In this document: positions 17,843 to 26,658 of the stretch, one piece after another | Layout of the letters: every line of letters starts with the position of its first letter | Numbering within the stretch: position 1 is the first letter of the stretch | Source: Methylovirgula ligni | Lineage (GTDB): Bacteria > Pseudomonadota > Alphaproteobacteria > Rhizobiales > Beijerinckiaceae | Reading direction: 5' to 3' | Assembly: GCF_004135935.1 (NCBI RefSeq) | Contig: NZ_CP025086.1 | Location: 1,302,001-1,366,000 of the forward strand | DNA length: 64,000 bases | Position numbers and translations under genes: made by a program | Notes under the pieces: generated by a model | What the model was told of the DNA's origin: nothing | Seen by the model: only the letters and a program-made list of their open reading frames with translations | Databases searched by the model: none

Positions 17843-18637
17843 ATGAACAATCAGATCATCTCTGTTCCCGACCCGCGCCCCGCCGCCGCCTCCGAGCCGC
17901 GCGGTGTGTCGCCACGGCCGAATTCCGCCGCCGTCGCACCGCCGCGCATCCTCGTCGTCGAGGACGAAGCCGCGCTGAGCCTGCTGCTCAGTTACAATCT
18001 TGAGGCGGAAGGCTTCATTGTCGAGCGCGTCGAGCGCGGCGACGAGGCGGAATTGCGGCTTGTCGAATCGCCGCCGGACCTCGTCATCCTTGACTGGATG
18101 CTGCCGGGTGTTTCGGGCCTTGAAATCTGTCGGCGTATGCGCGCGCGCGATGCGACGCGCAGCCTGCCCGTCATCATGCTGACGGCGCGCGGTGACGAAA
18201 GCGAGCGGGTGCGCGGGCTCTCGATCGGCGCCGACGATTATATCGTCAAGCCCTTCTCGGTGCCGGAATTGATGGCGCGGGTGCGGGCGCTGCTGCGGCG
18301 GGCGCGGCCGGATCGTGTCGCGGCGCTGCTCACGGCTGGTGATCTTGCGCTCGACCGCGAAAATTGGCGGGTCAGCCGCGGCGATCGCAATGTCCATCTC
18401 GGGCCGACCGAGTTCCGGCTGCTCGAATATCTCATGGGCAAGCCTGGCCGCGTCTTTTCGCGCGCGCAATTGCTCGACTCGATCTGGGGCTTCTCGGCGG
18501 AGATCGACGAGCGCACCGTTGATGTTCATGTCGGGCGCTTGCGCAAGGCGCTGTCGCAAGGCGGGGAACGGGACCCCATCCGCACGATCCGCGGCGCGGG
18601 CTATTCCTTCGACGAGACGTTCGGCAAGAACGACTGA
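17843..18637 (+). CDS. phoB: Phosphate-regulon response regulator
   Basis: 264 residues. After an unusual ~34-residue Pro/Ala/Arg-rich N-terminal extension (absent from typical PhoB of ~230 residues) comes a receiver domain: acidic pocket VVEDE (38-42), phospho-acceptor D84 in VILDWMLPG, and K136 in YIVKPFS. The winged-helix DNA-binding domain of the OmpR class follows from about 165 (GPTEFRLLEYLM, RTVDVHVGRLRK, IRTIRGAGYSF). It should bind the Pho box ahead of pstS. An internal start near residue 33 cannot be ruled out, but there is no in-frame ATG there. Confidence 0.94.
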   Translation: MNNQIISVPDPRPAAASEPRGVSPRPNSAAVAPPRILVVEDEAALSLLLSYNLEAEGFIVERVERGDEAELRLVESPPDLVILDWMLPGVSGLEICRRMRARDATRSLPVIMLTARGDESERVRGLSIGADDYIVKPFSVPELMARVRALLRRARPDRVAALLTAGDLALDRENWRVSRGDRNVHLGPTEFRLLEYLMGKPGRVFSRAQLLDSIWGFSAEIDERTVDVHVGRLRKALSQGGERDPIRTIRGAGYSFDETFGKND

Positions 18638-18645
18638 TCCCGTCT

Positions 18646-18721
18646 CATTGCGACCAAAGCGAAGCAATCCAGAACTATCGTCGTTTTCTGGATTGCTTTG
18701 TCGCTGACGCGCCTCGCAATG
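18646..18721. repeat. REP-like palindrome between phoB and gcrA
   Basis: Inner 13-bp arms at 18662-18674 and 18686-18698 (AAGCAATCCAGAA and its exact complement) enclose an 11-base loop. Outer arms CATTGCGA (18646) and TCGCAATG (18714) also pair. The core resembles the AAGCAATCCAG repeats I know from many alphaproteobacterial intergenic regions. It lies between the convergent ends of phoB and gcrA and may also terminate transcription from both sides. Confidence 0.65.
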
Positions 18722-18726
18722 ATGAG

Positions 18727-19236
18727 TTAGGCCGACTGGACGCGCCGGCGGCGGTCCTGCACGGGCTGATAGGCGATGCGGCTGTGATAGCTGCAATAGG
18801 GGCCGCTCTGGCTGGCGCCCTTCTTGGCGCCGCAGAACCGGAATTCGCCCGTGGCGGGGTCGCCCATCGGCCAGCGGCACATAGATTCCTTCAAATCCAT
18901 GATCGTGACCATTTCGGACATCGGGATCACAACATCTTCCTGGGGTGCCGGCTGGATGGCCGTGTTTGGTTGGGGTCGCATGGCGAGGGCGGTATTGCCG
19001 CGCACAAGGGGCATGCTTGAGCGCTGATGCGCCGCCGGTCGCGCGACTTTCGGCCGAGCCCGGGCGATGGCCGGAACCGCCGTCTTGACGCGCCCGGACA
19101 TTCCGAGCCGGTGAACCTTGCCGATCACCGCGTTGCGGCTAATGCCATTGGCAAGTTCACGAGCGATTTGGCTGGCGCTGAGCCCTTCCAGCCAGAGTTT
19201 GCGCAGAAGCTCCACCCGTTCATCGGTCCAGGACAT
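18727..19236 (-). CDS. gcrA: GcrA cell-cycle regulator
   Basis: 169 residues. The N-terminal DNA-binding domain MSWTDERVELLRKLWLEGLS, continuing through ISRNAVIGKVHRLGMSGR, is the hallmark of GcrA. A variable Pro/Ala-rich linker follows. The C-terminal domain has CRWPMGD, FRFCGAKK and GPYCSYHSRIAY, a Cys/His set that resembles the sigma70-contacting domain. In Caulobacter GcrA binds RNA polymerase and activates promoters containing CcrM-methylated GANTC sites. Its own upstream region here is unusually rich in GANTC. Confidence 0.95.
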   Translation of the reverse strand: MSWTDERVELLRKLWLEGLSASQIARELANGISRNAVIGKVHRLGMSGRVKTAVPAIARARPKVARPAAHQRSSMPLVRGNTALAMRPQPNTAIQPAPQEDVVIPMSEMVTIMDLKESMCRWPMGDPATGEFRFCGAKKGASQSGPYCSYHSRIAYQPVQDRRRRVQSA

Positions 19237-19721
19237 TCAGTCCTCCTCGATTTGGATCGGAAAAATTAGCCTGTACGCGGCTAACGAGACCCGACAAACG
19301 CGGTACAGCAGGCAGAATCCGGAATCGCCGCAGCGCCGGAAAACCGGCGTCGTACAAAAGGTTACGCATTATGATGGCCCGCCGCACGAGATGTCGTAGT
19401 CGACGCCTGAGAGGCTACACTAGGCGTTGAATCCCGCGCAAGAGTCGCAATGACCTTCCCAAGGGCGTTTTCAACAATCCACATCGCCGGGACCGCACCC
19501 GCGTCATTGTGACTCGGGGGACTATGAATCGGCCCGATACCCTCGGGGGACTAGGCCGCCGGGCGGCAAAAATTTGACCGGCGGCGTCGAGCCCCTTAAA
19601 ATGGTTTTTTCCTGTTGCCGCTCCTCCGGGGCGGCACTTTTCTTTGGTGGATCGCCCGATCGAGTGCGGTGCCGCGGAGCGACAGGACAGCCGCCGCCGT
19701 AAAATCGCTGGAGCTTTAGCC
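19237..19721. promoter_or_regulatory. gcrA-argD divergent control region with six GANTC sites
   Basis: This 485-base gap holds no convincing gene. GANTC, the CcrM methylation site, occurs at 19315, 19322, 19429, 19442, 19511 and 19526, six times in 216 bases. A 12-base direct repeat CTCGGGGGACTA is at 19513 and 19542. A hairpin TGCCGC/GCGGCA (19616-19621 with 19631-19636) lies before argD without a clear T-run. Promoters for gcrA (leftward) and argD (rightward) must be here; I could not pick a secure -35/-10 pair. Confidence 0.5.
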
Positions 19722-20924
19722 GTGACGTCGTCGCTTCTCCCTACCTATGCGCGTTTCAACCTTGCCTTCGAGCGGGGTGAAGGCGCCTGGCTCTACGCGA
19801 CGAATGGCGACAAATATCTCGATTTCGGCGCCGGCATTGCCGTCGTCTCCGTCGGCCATTGCCATCCCCATCTCGTCAAGGCGCTGAAGGAGCAGGGCGA
19901 GAAGCTCTGGCACGTTTCCAACCTTTTCGAGATTCCGCAGGCTGAAAAGCTTGGGGCGCGCCTCGTCGCGGAGAGCTTCGCCGATCTGGTCTTCTTCACT
20001 AATTCCGGCACCGAGGCGATGGAAGGCGCGATCAAGACCGCGCGCCGCTACCAATTCGTCAGCGGCCATCCCGAGCGCTACAGGATCGTCACCTTCCAGG
20101 GCGCCTTCCACGGGCGGACGCTCGCGTCCGTTGCGGCGGGCGGCAATCCCAAATATCTCGAAGGCTTCGGGCCGCCGCTCGAGGGCTTCGATTCCGTTCC
20201 GTTTGGCGATCTTGCCGCCGTCAAGACGGCGATAACGCGTGAGACGGCGGCCATCCTGATCGAGCCGGTGCAGGGCGAGGGCGGCATCCGTGTCGCGACG
20301 CCGGACTTCCTCGAAGCCTTGCGGGCTCTTTGCGACGCGCATGGGCTGCTGCTGATCTTCGACGAAGTGCAGAGCGGCATGGGCCGCACCGGCAAGCTGT
20401 TCGCTTACCAGCATTCGCGCATCACGCCGGACATTATGGGCCTCGCCAAGGGCATCGGCGGCGGTTTCCCACTCGGGGCTTTCCTGACGACGCGTAAGGT
20501 CGGCGCCTGCATGACGCCGGGCACGCATGGCACGACCTATGGCGGCAATCCGCTGGCGACAGCGGTCGGCAATGCGCTGCTCGATGTCGTGCTTGGCGAA
20601 GGCTTCCTCGCTCATGTGGTGAAAATCGGCGCCTCCCTCGGCCAGGGCCTCGCCGAATTGCAGCGGCGCTATCCCGATGTGATCGAGGAAGTGCGCGGCA
20701 CGGGTCTCATGTATGGCCTGCGGGTCGTCGGCGCCGTCGGCGCTTTCGTCAATACGGCGCTGGAGGAGAAGCTGATCACCGTGCCGGCGAGCGACAATGT
20801 CGTGCGTCTGCTGCCGCCGCTCACCGTGAACGAGGTGGAGATCGCTCTCGCGTTGACCCGTCTCAACGCCGTCGCGGAAAAGATTTCTGCGCAGGCCAAA
20901 CGCGCGCAGCGCGGAGCCGCGTGA
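19722..20924 (+). CDS. argD: Acetylornithine aminotransferase
   Basis: 400 residues from GTG 19722, chosen because GGAG lies eight bases upstream and the protein then begins close to the conserved [17 protein letters not shown]; a longer frame starting 78 bases earlier adds an unrelated Arg-rich stretch. A class III PLP aminotransferase: [38 protein letters not shown] and the PLP lysine in [14 protein letters not shown]. It converts N-acetylglutamate semialdehyde to acetylornithine and may also serve lysine synthesis. It overlaps argF by one base. Confidence 0.93.
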   Translation: MTSSLLPTYARFNLAFERGEGAWLYATNGDKYLDFGAGIAVVSVGHCHPHLVKALKEQGEKLWHVSNLFEIPQAEKLGARLVAESFADLVFFTNSGTEAMEGAIKTARRYQFVSGHPERYRIVTFQGAFHGRTLASVAAGGNPKYLEGFGPPLEGFDSVPFGDLAAVKTAITRETAAILIEPVQGEGGIRVATPDFLEALRALCDAHGLLLIFDEVQSGMGRTGKLFAYQHSRITPDIMGLAKGIGGGFPLGAFLTTRKVGACMTPGTHGTTYGGNPLATAVGNALLDVVLGEGFLAHVVKIGASLGQGLAELQRRYPDVIEEVRGTGLMYGLRVVGAVGAFVNTALEEKLITVPASDNVVRLLPPLTVNEVEIALALTRLNAVAEKISAQAKRAQRGAA

Positions 20925-21880
20925 TGAGCACGGCCTTGCGCCCTGCGTCGGCGCCGAAGCATTTTCTCGATCTTTCGGAGGTCTCGGCCGAGGAGTTGCG
21001 GCGGATTCTCTCGCTCGCCGGAGCGATCAAGAGCCGCCGCCGCAAGGGTCAGCTCGCGGCCGAGCGGCCCTTGACGGGCAAAGTCATGGCCATGATTTTC
21101 GACAAGCCCTCGACCCGCACGCGCGTCTCCTTCGACGTCGCGATGCGCGAACTCGGCGGCGAGACGATCATGCTCACCGGCAAGGAAATGCAGCTCGGCC
21201 GCGGCGAAACCATCGCCGATACGGCGCGGGTTCTGTCGCGCTTCGTCGATGCCATTGTCATCCGCGTGCTCGATCATAACGAGCTTGCCGAACTGGCGTT
21301 CAACGCCGAGATACCGGTCGTCAACGGCCTTACCAAGAAGTCGCATCCCTGCCAGGTGATGGCCGATGTCCTGACCTTCGAGGAGCATCGCGGCCCGATC
21401 AAGGACCGCACGGTCGCCTGGACGGGCGACGCCAACAACGTGCTCACGAGCTGGGTCCACGCGGCGCAGCGCTTCGATTTCACGATCAATGTCGCGAGCC
21501 CCGCGGAACTCGATGTGTCGCTGGAACTCAAGTCCTGGGCCAAGGCCAATAATGCGCGGCTCAATATCACGCGCGATCCTTTCGAGGCCGTGCGCGGCGC
21601 CGACGCGGTGATCTCGGATTGCTGGGTATCGATGGGCGACAAGGACGAGAACTTCCGCCACAATCTGCTCGCGCCCTATCAGGTCAATGCAAAGCTGATG
21701 AACGCGGCGGCCAAAGACGCGATCTTCATGCACTGTCTGCCGGCGCATCGTGGCGAGGAGGTCACTGATGAGGTGATCGACGGGCCGCAATCGGTCGTCT
21801 TCGACGAGGCCGAAAACCGGCTGCACGCGCAGAAGGGCATCCTCGCCTGGTGCTTCGACGCGGTGGCGGTAGCGGGATGA
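20924..21880 (+). CDS. argF: Ornithine carbamoyltransferase
   Basis: 318 residues from ATG 20924, which shares its A with the argD stop codon; a GTG three bases earlier is the alternative. The carbamoyl phosphate motif STRTR and the ornithine-binding motifs HPCQVMAD and [12 protein letters not shown] are intact. It makes citrulline from ornithine and carbamoyl phosphate. Its stop overlaps the hslO start in ATGA, so argD, argF and hslO form one operon. Confidence 0.96.
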   Translation: MSTALRPASAPKHFLDLSEVSAEELRRILSLAGAIKSRRRKGQLAAERPLTGKVMAMIFDKPSTRTRVSFDVAMRELGGETIMLTGKEMQLGRGETIADTARVLSRFVDAIVIRVLDHNELAELAFNAEIPVVNGLTKKSHPCQVMADVLTFEEHRGPIKDRTVAWTGDANNVLTSWVHAAQRFDFTINVASPAELDVSLELKSWAKANNARLNITRDPFEAVRGADAVISDCWVSMGDKDENFRHNLLAPYQVNAKLMNAAAKDAIFMHCLPAHRGEEVTDEVIDGPQSVVFDEAENRLHAQKGILAWCFDAVAVAG

Positions 21881-22854
21881 GCAAGTCGGAACCCTCGTTA
21901 CGTGCGGTCTCCGATCAAGCCTACGACGATATTGCGTTGCCCTTCGCGATCGAGGCGCTCGACGTGCGCGGCCGCCTTGTGCGGCTCGGGCCGGCGATTG
22001 ACGAGATCCTCACCCGTCATGCCTATCCGCCCGCCATCGCGCGGCTTGTCGGCGAGGCGGCGGCGCTCACCGCACTGCTCGGCGCGGCGCTGAAGTCGGA
22101 AGGCCGGCTGCAATTGCAAACGCGCAGCGACGGCATCGTCGACATGATCGTGGTTGATTTCGATGCGCCGGACCGGCTGCGCGCCTTCGCGCGGTTCGAT
22201 GAGGCGAAACTCGTCGCGGCGATGCCGGGCGCCGAGCTTCTCGGCCGGGGCCATCTGGCGCTGACGATCGAGCAAGGCAGTGACGTCGCGCGCTATCAGG
22301 GCGTGGTCGCGCTCGAAGGGCAAGGGCTTGAAGAAGCCGCGCATCAATATTTCCGCCAATCGGAGCAGATTCCGACCTTCGTTCGCCTCGCTGTGGCCGA
22401 GAGCCTGACGGGCGCGGCGACGAACTGGCGCGCGGGCGGACTCCTGCTGCAATTTTTGCCGGCCTCGATCGAGCGTCAGCGCCGGGCCGATCTCGCGCCG
22501 GGGGATGTGCCGGAAGGCGCCATCGTGCCGGAAATTCTCGAAGACGACGCCTGGGCCGAGGCCAAGGCGCTGGCCGCGACGGTTGAAGATCACGAACTGG
22601 TCGATCCCAGCCTTTCGAGCGAGCGACTGCTGTATCGGCTGTTCCATGAACGCGGCGTCACGGTCTTTGCGCCGCAAAGCCTGCGCGCCGCGTGCCGCTG
22701 CTCGGACGAGCGCATCGCTACCATGCTGCGCAATTTTACGCAGCAGGAACGCGACGACATGGTCGGCGATAACGGCAAGATCGGCGTCACCTGCGAATTC
22801 TGCTCGACATATCGCGAATTCGACCCGGCCGATTTCAAGGAATCGGACGCCTGA
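21877..22854 (+). CDS. hslO: Redox-regulated chaperone Hsp33
   Basis: 325 residues from ATG 21877. The C-terminal zinc switch is clear: CRCSDER (CxC) followed by [12 protein letters not shown] (CxxC). In the family these four Cys bind zinc when reduced and form disulfides under oxidative stress, activating the holdase. The N-terminal domain has the usual [15 protein letters not shown] start. The argF-hslO pairing is common in Rhizobiales. It converges with the GST-like gene, with only four bases between the ends. Confidence 0.94.
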   Translation: MSKSEPSLRAVSDQAYDDIALPFAIEALDVRGRLVRLGPAIDEILTRHAYPPAIARLVGEAAALTALLGAALKSEGRLQLQTRSDGIVDMIVVDFDAPDRLRAFARFDEAKLVAAMPGAELLGRGHLALTIEQGSDVARYQGVVALEGQGLEEAAHQYFRQSEQIPTFVRLAVAESLTGAATNWRAGGLLLQFLPASIERQRRADLAPGDVPEGAIVPEILEDDAWAEAKALAATVEDHELVDPSLSSERLLYRLFHERGVTVFAPQSLRAACRCSDERIATMLRNFTQQERDDMVGDNGKIGVTCEFCSTYREFDPADFKESDA

Positions 22855-22858
22855 TCGG

Positions 22859-23443
22859 TTAAGGCAGGCTCAACCCGGCCTTCTCCGCGGTCGGGGCCTC
22901 GGCGGCGAATGTCTTGATCACCGCCGGGCGCGCCAGCATCCGTGCGCGATGCGCTTCGAGGCTCGGGAATTCGCCGGGCGCGAAATCAAACCGCGCCGCG
23001 AAGCGCCAGAACAGCCGGAAGAGGAAGATATCGACGACCGAATAATCGCCAAGCGCCCATTCGCGCGCCCCGAGCCTGTGCGCCGCGAGGGAAAAGGCGT
23101 CCCGCGCCTGCGCGGCGTCGGCGCGTGCGCCATGCACGGTCGAAGCAAGGAATGACATCCAGGAGAGCGCCTGTGCCTCGCCTTCGATATCCTCGGGTAG
23201 CAGTTTCGCCTGCGGATATGTCCGGCCGACATAGAAAAGAATCGCCAGAACCTCAGTCAGAAGCCGGCCGTCGATCAGCAGGCTCGGCACCTTGCCCTCG
23301 GCGTTGACGGCCAGAAACTCGGACTTGCGGGTTTCCTGCGTGGCGACGAGAACCGGCTGCGCCTCGAACGCGGCGCCGGCCTCATGCAACGCGATATGCA
23401 CGGCCAGCGAACTCGATCCCGGCGAGAAATACAGAACGAGCAA
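22859..23443 (-). CDS. Glutathione S-transferase family protein
   Basis: 194 residues, slightly short for a GST. The thioredoxin-like N-terminal domain begins LVLYFSPGSSSLAVHIAL, with Ser residues at the position of the catalytic residue of bacterial beta-class GSTs, and contains GKVPSLLIDG and the glutathione-contact LTEVLAIL. The C-terminal helical domain ends around RPAVIKTFAAE. The substrate is unknown; roles in detoxification or redox repair are family-level guesses. It is a single gene between hslO and miaA. Confidence 0.85.
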   Translation of the reverse strand: MLVLYFSPGSSSLAVHIALHEAGAAFEAQPVLVATQETRKSEFLAVNAEGKVPSLLIDGRLLTEVLAILFYVGRTYPQAKLLPEDIEGEAQALSWMSFLASTVHGARADAAQARDAFSLAAHRLGAREWALGDYSVVDIFLFRLFWRFAARFDFAPGEFPSLEAHRARMLARPAVIKTFAAEAPTAEKAGLSLP

Positions 23444-23488
23444 GGCGATCTCCTTTGGATTGGCGTTCGACCTGAGTCATAAGCGGTC

Positions 23489-24400
23489 ATGGCCAGAATA
23501 TCGGCGCTTCTCATTGCAGGCCCGACGGCGAGCGGCAAGTCGCATCTCGCGCTGCGTCTCGCCGAGCGTCTCGGCGGTGTGCTCATCAACGCCGATTCGA
23601 TGCAGGTCTATCGCGACCTGCGCATTCTGACCGCGCGGCCGAGCGCGGCGGACGCGGCGCGGGCGCCGCATCTTTTGTTCGGCCATGTCGACGGCGCGAT
23701 CAACTATTCCGTCGGGCGTTATGTCGAAGAAGTGGCGGCCCCCCTGGCGCAAGCGCGCGCGGAGGGGCGACTGCCGATCTTCGTCGGGGGGACGGGGCTT
23801 TATTTCAAGGCGCTGACGCAGGGGATCTCGGACATGCCGCGCGTGCCGGAAGCGGTACGGGCGGAATGGCGTGCCCGCGCCGAAATGATGCCGGTCGCCG
23901 CGCTCCATGCCGAGCTGGCGGCGCGCGACCCTTTAATGGCGGCGCGGCTCAAGCCGAGCGATCCGCAGCGTATTCTGCGCGCGCTCGAGGTCCATGCGGC
24001 GACCGGGCAGAGCCTCGCCTTTTTCCAGGCCGAAAAAGGCAAGCCGTTGCTCGATATGGAAAGTTGCCGGGCGATTTTCCTGGCGCCGGAGCGCGCGGCG
24101 TTGCGCGCCGCGATCGATCGCCGCTTCGAGGCGATGCTGGAGAGCGGCGCGCTGGATGAAGTCGCGGCGCTGAAAGAGCGCGGGCTTGACGCCGCCCTGC
24201 CGGTGATGCGTGCGCTCGGCGTGCCGCAGCTTCTGCGTTATCTGGCGGACGAGAGTGATCTCGCCACCGCAACTGAATCTGCCAAGCGCGACACGCGCGC
24301 CTATGCCAAGCGGCAATTCACTTTCGCGCGGCATCAATTGCCGCAATTCCAATGGGTGAGCCCGGAGGAGGCCGAGACGGCGCTGGCCGTGTTGTTCTAG
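23489..24400 (+). CDS. miaA: tRNA dimethylallyltransferase
   Basis: 303 residues. The P-loop [16 protein letters not shown], the [14 protein letters not shown] motif, [10 protein letters not shown] and [12 protein letters not shown] are all MiaA signatures. It attaches a dimethylallyl group to A37 of tRNAs reading UNN codons. Its last four bases overlap the stop of the convergent rfbC gene, so the sugar locus begins directly at its end. Confidence 0.95.
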   Translation: MARISALLIAGPTASGKSHLALRLAERLGGVLINADSMQVYRDLRILTARPSAADAARAPHLLFGHVDGAINYSVGRYVEEVAAPLAQARAEGRLPIFVGGTGLYFKALTQGISDMPRVPEAVRAEWRARAEMMPVAALHAELAARDPLMAARLKPSDPQRILRALEVHAATGQSLAFFQAEKGKPLLDMESCRAIFLAPERAALRAAIDRRFEAMLESGALDEVAALKERGLDAALPVMRALGVPQLLRYLADESDLATATESAKRDTRAYAKRQFTFARHQLPQFQWVSPEEAETALAVLF

Positions 24401-24951
24401 GAAAAATAAGCCGGCAGATCCCTGAGCATGGGATGAGCATGGTCCTTGTCGGAGAGGACGGCGCGACCTGGTGCCACGGGCCAGGGAATATCCAGTTCGG
24501 GATCGTCCCAGGCAAGGCCAAGGTCATGCCCGCGGGAATAATAAGACGTCACCTTGTAGAGCACTTCGCTATCGGGTTCGAGCGTACAGAAGCCATGCGC
24601 GAAGCCGGCCGGAACCCAGAGCTGCGTCCAATTTTCCGCGCTCAGGGTCGCCGAGACGAATTTGCCGTAGGTCGGGGACCCGCGCCGAATATCGACCGCG
24701 ACGTCGAATACCGCGCCGCGCAAAACGCGCACGAGCTTGCCCTGCTCAGCCGGCGGCGATTGGAAATGCAGCCCGCGGATCGTCCCGGCCTGCGTCGATA
24801 GCGATTGATTGTCCTGAACAAAACGGACGTCGCCGAGCGCCTCGCGGAAAAGTCTTTCGTTATATGTTTCCGAAAAGAAGCCGCGCGAATCTTCGATTCT
24901 TTTCGGTCGCAACAGCAATGGACCGGAAATGGGGAAAGTCGTCGTTTCCAT
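24397..24951 (-). CDS. rfbC: dTDP-4-dehydrorhamnose 3,5-epimerase
   Basis: 184 residues, the usual length. The cupin fold carries the catalytic His in [18 protein letters not shown] and the later [25 protein letters not shown] near the start is also typical. It epimerises dTDP-4-keto-6-deoxyglucose at C3 and C5, the third step of dTDP-L-rhamnose synthesis. It lies downstream of, and probably in one transcript with, the DUF707 gene, and is divergent from rfbB-rfbD-rfbA. Confidence 0.94.
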   Translation of the reverse strand: METTTFPISGPLLLRPKRIEDSRGFFSETYNERLFREALGDVRFVQDNQSLSTQAGTIRGLHFQSPPAEQGKLVRVLRGAVFDVAVDIRRGSPTYGKFVSATLSAENWTQLWVPAGFAHGFCTLEPDSEVLYKVTSYYSRGHDLGLAWDDPELDIPWPVAPGRAVLSDKDHAHPMLRDLPAYFS

Positions 24952-24971
24952 TCAAAACTCGCTTAACGCGA

Positions 24972-26375
24972 TCAGTATACATGACCTGATACATGACTTG
25001 CGTTCTCGCAATGTGACGCGGCTCTGTCCACGTGCCCGATGGGGCGCGACGCAAGAGCGGGATCGGACGGCCCGATCCAGGTTCCATTGTCATCGAGGTG
25101 ATATTTCAGGGCAATCCGGCCCGCCTCGGCGGTCGCGCTTATGCCCTGCGCGGAGAGGAATTTATAAAGTGGATTTTTATCCGTCAGGGTCGGCCGCCTG
25201 TGAACGGCGACGGCATCGCCAAGTACCCCGATTGAATTTCCGTAAAGGCGACGGACCTCGGCGCTTAGGAGCATATCGACCCCCCAACCGCTGATCGATT
25301 CGCCGAAGACCCAGCCGCAGTCCCGCAAAGCGCGGCGTGAAATCAGCGGCATCATGATCTCGACGCCGGAAGCATAGTGCAGGCCGGCGCCGACACTGGG
25401 CTGCTTGAGAAACGGATAATAGCAGCTTGACCCGGCGGAGAGGGACGCCTGAAGCAAATCAAGCTGGTATTCAGATCTGGCCTGAAAAAGCGCACCGATA
25501 TCCCGCTGCGAAATCTCAACATCGTCATCGAGGAAGAGCGTCGCGTCGTAACGGTCGAAAAGCTCCGGGACGGAGTCCATAAGCGTTTTGATGGCCGTCG
25601 TCTTGGTGCCTCTCTGGGCAAACGCATATTGAACAGCATCGATATTGCCGATGCCGTCGTAGAAATTGATCAGGATATCGAAGGGAGCGTCCGGCGCGGC
25701 GAATTTCGGGACAAAGTCCTTTCCGGCCTGCACGAAGACCAGGAATTTTTTGATGGCCGAAGGCGCAATTTTGAGCGTTTGCAGATCGATCGAAGCGCGG
25801 AACTTGCGTTGGCTCGCTTCGAGTTCGGCCGCGTTCAGCGGCGGATTTGCATCGGCGTCGCAAAGATACTCGAAAGCGCAGCGCTTCTCGTAGTGTCTTC
25901 GGTCGCGGGCAATTGCGGCTTTGAAAAATCTCGTCTCGAAGCGTGGCGAAGGGGAGAATCCCCCTTCGAAGCCGACACGCCAGAAGTGCTTGAGGGGGCT
26001 TTCTTCAACCGACGGTTGCGTTATGCGCTCCTTGGCGTACCAGTCGGCGTCGAAATAGTCGGAGGTCGACTGCGTCCACAGCGCCGGATCGCGCAAATAG
26101 TCGGCGAACCGCCGCGTCTTCGCGCGCTTTTCAAAGAAAACCGGATCGAAGAATGGGTTCGGGCGCCAGCCACGCCGCTCGCCGCACAACAGATAATGCG
26201 GCAAAGACAAGAATGCGAAATATTCTGACTTGAGATAATGATTTTTGAAATAGTGCCTGTTGTAGGCGGAATGCATAAACAGCCCGCTGCACGCAAGCAG
26301 GCTATAGTCGCGCAGAAATCGGCTGATCTTCCGTGCAGCGGCAGAAAAATCCATGTGCCCCACGCGTAGGTTCAT
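24972..26375 (-). CDS. DUF707-type glycosyltransferase-like protein with N-terminal FDxxWY repeats
   Basis: 467 residues from ATG 26375 (MDFSAAA, 21 bases later, is an alternative). Residues ~50-165 hold about three degenerate copies of the FDxxYY...HF...G repeat seen in the 1800-residue protein, e.g. YFDADWYAKE and PLKHFWRVGFEGG. Residues ~225-440 match DUF707: FDILINFYDG, then near residue 280 the acidic LFLDDDVEIS, then GVEIMMPLISRRALRDCG and ISGWGVDMLL. A DDD stretch and SGWG are what a metal-dependent GT-A glycosyltransferase would show, so a glycosyltransferase role is inferred. No membrane segment. It lies 20 bases before rfbC and is divergent from rfbB. Confidence 0.72.
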   Translation of the reverse strand: MNLRVGHMDFSAAARKISRFLRDYSLLACSGLFMHSAYNRHYFKNHYLKSEYFAFLSLPHYLLCGERRGWRPNPFFDPVFFEKRAKTRRFADYLRDPALWTQSTSDYFDADWYAKERITQPSVEESPLKHFWRVGFEGGFSPSPRFETRFFKAAIARDRRHYEKRCAFEYLCDADANPPLNAAELEASQRKFRASIDLQTLKIAPSAIKKFLVFVQAGKDFVPKFAAPDAPFDILINFYDGIGNIDAVQYAFAQRGTKTTAIKTLMDSVPELFDRYDATLFLDDDVEISQRDIGALFQARSEYQLDLLQASLSAGSSCYYPFLKQPSVGAGLHYASGVEIMMPLISRRALRDCGWVFGESISGWGVDMLLSAEVRRLYGNSIGVLGDAVAVHRRPTLTDKNPLYKFLSAQGISATAEAGRIALKYHLDDNGTWIGPSDPALASRPIGHVDRAASHCENASHVSGHVY

Positions 26376-26658
26376 ACGCCGAAATCACCACCCCCGAATT
26401 GCGACGGCCGCTTCGTCGATTTCTGCAAAACGTGCCGTCCCCACCGAGGTTCCCGCCCGTGCGCAAGTCCTAGCCTCTGTATCTATACTACAACATTGCC
26501 CGAGGAGGTCGAATCCTCGCCCTGTGTTCGACAAATCCTAAGCGTGATATTTTGCCATCCACAAGCATTTGCGTGATCATTACAAAAGAAGTCCAAGAGA
26601 TTGGCCGGAACCGCCCGCGATTCCGATCCGTGTCAGATAACCAGACTGGGTTCTGATC
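26376..26658. other. Divergent intergenic region between the DUF707 gene and rfbB
   Basis: 283 bases without a convincing gene, visibly richer in A/T towards rfbB. It should contain the outward promoters of both transcripts. A T-arm-like hairpin (GAGG...CCTC, 26502-26518) is present, but no tRNA can be folded around it. No operator or repeat was recognised. Confidence 0.4.

Noticed and set aside
24396-24402. Sequencing error suspected where miaA and rfbC stops overlap
   Set aside because: Both proteins end at their expected lengths; overlapping convergent stop codons also occur elsewhere in this compact DNA.
26502-26518. tRNA T-arm-like hairpin with GGTCGAATCC
   Set aside because: No acceptor stem, D-arm or anticodon arm can be placed around it within tRNA length.
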